Below, piece after piece: positions 13,335 through 15,353 of a stretch of DNA of 15,353 nucleotides. The DNA is taken from the NCBI GenBank assembly GCA_944358685.1, contig CALVRQ010000013.1:1-15353 (forward strand). Direction: 5' to 3'. Source of the DNA: an uncultured Bacilli bacterium. Lineage in GTDB: Bacteria > Bacillota_I > Bacilli_A > RF39 > UBA660. Numbering within the stretch: the first letter of the stretch is position 1; every line of letters starts with the position of its first letter. Both the position numbers and the translations under genes were made by a program. Below the pieces are notes generated by a model. The model saw only the letters and a program-made list of their open reading frames with translations, did not search any database and was not told the DNA's origin.

Positions 13335-14605
13335 TTAGATCTCACTCTCAAAAATTCCGCAAATCCTAATAATATTTTTTTCTTATCTAAATCTAGAAAA
13401 TCTAAATCTAAAATATCTTGAAAACTTTCCTTAAACAACTTATCCATCGTCACCTCCGCATACTCATGAGCTCCAGATTCATCAAAAATTTCCTTAACCT
13501 TATCCATATCAGAAATACTTATATCTTTACCATAATATTTCAAAAGTTCATCTTTATAACTAGTATTCACTACATAAGCATATAAAATAGTCTGTTTAAA
13601 TTCACTCACATCAGAAGTCACCGACTTACCAATATACTTCTCATCACCATATATACCAAGCAAATCATCTTTAATTTGAAAAGCCACACCTAAATTAATT
13701 AAAACATCTTCTAACTTATAAACCTTTTCATCTTCTAAACCAGCTAATATTGCTCCCAAACAATAAGGTCCAACCACTGAATACCAAGCAGTTTTAAGCT
13801 TATATATTTCCATCACATGATTTTCTAATTCACCATCTGTACCATAAAACTCCTCATAAAATGGTAAAATAACATCCACCATTTCTCCTTCACAAGTTTT
13901 AATAGCTACACTATTATAATATTCTAAAACTTTTCCTAAATTCTCGTTGTTTTTATAATTTTGGACAATAACCTGTAAGGCTAAATAAAAACCCATATCC
14001 CCCAAACATAAAGCCATAGATGTACCAAGGTCCTTACGCTTATTTATAAAACTTTCATCTTCTTTAATCGCATCACTATATAACTTTTGATACTTTACAG
14101 GAATTGTATCCATACCTCTTCTTTTATCAGCTTTATCAATAATATCATCGTGAATTAAAATAGAAGTTTGAAAAAGCTCCAAAGCAACACCTAAAGGTAA
14201 ATAATCATCATCATCCTTACCACAACTTTGATAACCGAGTGCTATTAAACAAGCCCTTAAAAATTTACCACCTTTATTACTAGATACAAACTGCTGTAAA
14301 GCCTCCTCTAAAAATCTATTACTATATCCCTTAACAAATAAACTATTATAATCCTCCATTTTTAAAGTAAACTTATCCTTAACCGATAAATAATACTTCA
14401 AAAATTCATACATTACCTCAACCTTTTTTATCTCACCTTCATCATCCATAATAAAACCTATTTTCCTTGAAAATAAACTTTTATCACCCATAAACCATTT
14501 TAAAAATTCCGCACTATCTTTAATCTTAATAATCTTATTATCCTTATATTCATCACTATTACTTATGACATAGTCATATTCCAAAAGCATTTTTTTAACA
14601 TCCAT
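13331..14605 (-). CDS. Polyprenyl diphosphate synthase family protein with N-terminal extension
   Basis: A trans-isoprenyl diphosphate synthase: condenses isopentenyl diphosphate with an allylic diphosphate. Numbering from the ATG at 14605 (424 aa): KGGKFLRACL (111-120), the first Asp-rich motif LIHDDIID (150-157) followed by KRRG, GEMVD (240-244), KTAWY (271-275) and the second Asp-rich motif FQIKDDLLGIYGD (309-321), with GKSVTSD after it. All catalytic Asp, Lys and Arg positions appear present. The first ~90 residues have no counterpart in ordinary IspA/IspB/GGPP synthases (about 290-350 aa). Product chain length cannot be read safely; two residues before the first DDxxD are I-H. AGGAGG lies 7 nt before the ATG at 14605; an earlier start at 14641 lacks an SD. 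First gene of an operon. Confidence 0.92.
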   Translation of the reverse strand: MDVKKMLLEYDYVISNSDEYKDNKIIKIKDSAEFLKWFMGDKSLFSRKIGFIMDDEGEIKKVEVMYEFLKYYLSVKDKFTLKMEDYNSLFVKGYSNRFLEEALQQFVSSNKGGKFLRACLIALGYQSCGKDDDDYLPLGVALELFQTSILIHDDIIDKADKRRGMDTIPVKYQKLYSDAIKEDESFINKRKDLGTSMALCLGDMGFYLALQVIVQNYKNNENLGKVLEYYNSVAIKTCEGEMVDVILPFYEEFYGTDGELENHVMEIYKLKTAWYSVVGPYCLGAILAGLEDEKVYKLEDVLINLGVAFQIKDDLLGIYGDEKYIGKSVTSDVSEFKQTILYAYVVNTSYKDELLKYYGKDISISDMDKVKEIFDESGAHEYAEVTMDKLFKESFQDILDLDFLDLDKKKILLGFAEFLRVRSK

Positions 14606-14633
14606 AGTTTTCCTCCTACCACAATTATACCTT

Positions 14634-14639
14634 AAAATC
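14634..14639 (-). promoter_or_regulatory. -10 element of the polyprenyl synthase operon
   Basis: TATAAT 28 bp upstream of the ATG at 14605. The -35 region is AT-rich without a good match. Confidence 0.45.
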
Positions 14640-14667
14640 AATAAAATTTATAATAAATAACAAAAAA

Positions 14668-14698
14668 AACGATAAAATAGATTATCTAAATTATCGTT
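14668..14698 (-). terminator. Intrinsic terminator of the DUF5050-like gene
   Basis: AACGATAA and TTATCGTT form the outer 8-bp stem, with an inner TAGA/TCTA pairing, followed by TTTTTTTT within and beyond the stem (14662-14669). It starts 6 bp after the stop codon. Here, unlike the other units, the hairpin lies wholly outside the gene. Confidence 0.8.
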
Positions 14699-14704
14699 CA
14701 CTTA

Positions 14705-15334
14705 TTATTTTATAAATATATTTTTAATACTAGCTCCATAATCATCTGAGTATATTTTTTCTGCATTACCTCCATTTATACTCAAACGCATCAAATTTGG
14801 AATAGAATTTGAACCATAACTATCAGAAAAATATATATATTCTTCTGTCACAAAAATACTATCAATACTACCTTGTGCTGAATATATTTCTTTTTCTACT
14901 CCTCCATTTATACTTATCTGATCAATAGAAGATTGTGAGTAAAAGTTTCCACTACCAAGAATAAAATATATATAATCTTTTGTCACATAAAAATAATCAA
15001 TAGAGCCATATGTTGAATATATATTTTGTTCATTACTTCCATCTAAATTTATTCTAAAAATAGAAGAATAAGAGGTATAACCATCCGGAGCAACAGAAGT
15101 CATTACAAAATATATATGATTTCCAGATTGTATAGATTTAGAACAAGTACTATATAGTTCATCAATAGCTCCTTGGACATCAGCACTCTTTAATCCGCTA
15201 GTTTTATTATCATAAATAACTTGATTACTAGGAAAATAAGTTACAGCATAAACACTAACTGTTCCTGTTACTAAAGCAGTTAATATACAAATAAATATTC
15301 GACTTTTAAAAAATCCTTTTATTTTCTCCTTCAT
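14705..15334 (-). CDS. TM-anchored DUF5050-like beta-propeller fragment
   Basis: The 209-aa protein has one N-terminal TM or uncleaved signal (about 11-32), then a short motif KTSGLKSADVQGAIDELYSTC (44-64, split here by position only) seen in many surface and phage-tail-like proteins of this group. Residues 72-209 carry repeated blade-like units: IYSTYGSIDYFYVTKDYIYF (105-124), IYSAQGSIDSIFVTEEYIYF (150-169) and a final incomplete IYSDDYGASIKNIFIK. The INLDGS/SINGG turns fit DUF5050-type propeller repeats. ATG at 15334 has AGGAGA 7 nt upstream. The last unit stops where the next strand should begin, so the protein looks shortened relative to a complete propeller. Exported or membrane-bound; ligand unknown. 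The promoter is outside the window. Confidence 0.75.
   Translation of the reverse strand: MKEKIKGFFKSRIFICILTALVTGTVSVYAVTYFPSNQVIYDNKTSGLKSADVQGAIDELYSTCSKSIQSGNHIYFVMTSVAPDGYTSYSSIFRINLDGSNEQNIYSTYGSIDYFYVTKDYIYFILGSGNFYSQSSIDQISINGGVEKEIYSAQGSIDSIFVTEEYIYFSDSYGSNSIPNLMRLSINGGNAEKIYSDDYGASIKNIFIK
14845..15006 (-). repeat. Two tandem ~133-bp coding repeats in the DUF5050-like gene
   Basis: The stretches near 14845-14873 and 14978-15006 are near matches (both read as a GSID..[VT]-[KE]..YIYF blade segment), 133 bp apart. They are internal repeats that encode successive propeller units. Confidence 0.6.
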
Positions 15335-15353
15335 GAATATCTCTCCTACCCTA

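Noticed and set aside
823..15334. Mycoplasma-type code (TGA = Trp)
   Set aside because: Three genes end in TGA followed by clear next starts, and Trp residues are TGG throughout.

Overview
This window comes from a low-GC, Gram-positive-type (monoderm) bacterium. The partial 16S rRNA gene has the Bacilli/Erysipelotrichia/RF39-like stretch TTCGTCAATGGGGGAAACC after the 338F site. The proteins are lysine-, asparagine- and isoleucine-rich, the lipoproteins carry Gram-positive lipoboxes, and cdaA-cdaR, a YuzA-type DUF378 protein and an Ntdp-type DUF402 protein are present. TGA is a stop (genes ending at 10627, 12735 and 13331) and Trp is TGG, so the code is the standard table 11, not the Mycoplasma code. 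An uncultured gut Bacilli/Mollicutes relative is my best inference; species cannot be fixed from this window. The left edge falls inside 16S, a common place for assemblies to break.

Layout. Everything except one 66-aa gene lies on the minus strand and is read leftward, co-directional with the rRNA operon. Bases 1-427 are the 5' part of 16S. Bases 428-820 are its regulatory region, with three tandem promoters (each -35, exactly 17 bp, TATATT) and a boxA-like leader. Next come single-gene units: Ntdp phosphatase (823), S41 processing peptidase (1416), a Lys-repeat membrane protein with a thioredoxin-like ectodomain (2745), and a YdcC/LolA-like lipoprotein (3634). The plus-strand DUF378 gene (4727) converges with a DUF308/HdeD gene (4948) on a shared bidirectional terminator. 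The cdaA-cdaR pair (c-di-AMP synthesis and its regulator, 5545-7702) has an inverted repeat over its promoter and no glmM after it. A TM-anchored protein with a repetitive Ser/Thr/Val/Glu tail (7822) follows.

A compact group at 8583-11559 holds a three-LysM protein, a thioredoxin lipoprotein with CSAC, a single-domain Clp-D1-like AAA+ ATPase, a membrane thioredoxin-like protein without cysteines, and TrmL tRNA methyltransferase. The last four are overlapping or closely spaced. A second operon (11604-14605) couples a long polyprenyl diphosphate synthase, a lipoprotein (ATGA overlap) and an exported bactofilin-like beta-helix protein with a membrane domain. The right end is a TM-anchored DUF5050-like propeller fragment.

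How it fits together. Most of the content concerns the envelope: processing peptidase, lipoproteins, LysM, c-di-AMP, prenyl diphosphate supply and surface beta-helix. The genome is very compact: in eight places the transcription terminator hairpin overlaps the stop codon, and in several the next promoter starts within or just beyond the terminator U-tract. No mobile element, CRISPR array, tRNA gene or riboswitch was recognised. The least explained item is the lone Clp-D1-like ATPase with a missing pore-loop motif, sandwiched between two thioredoxin-fold envelope proteins.
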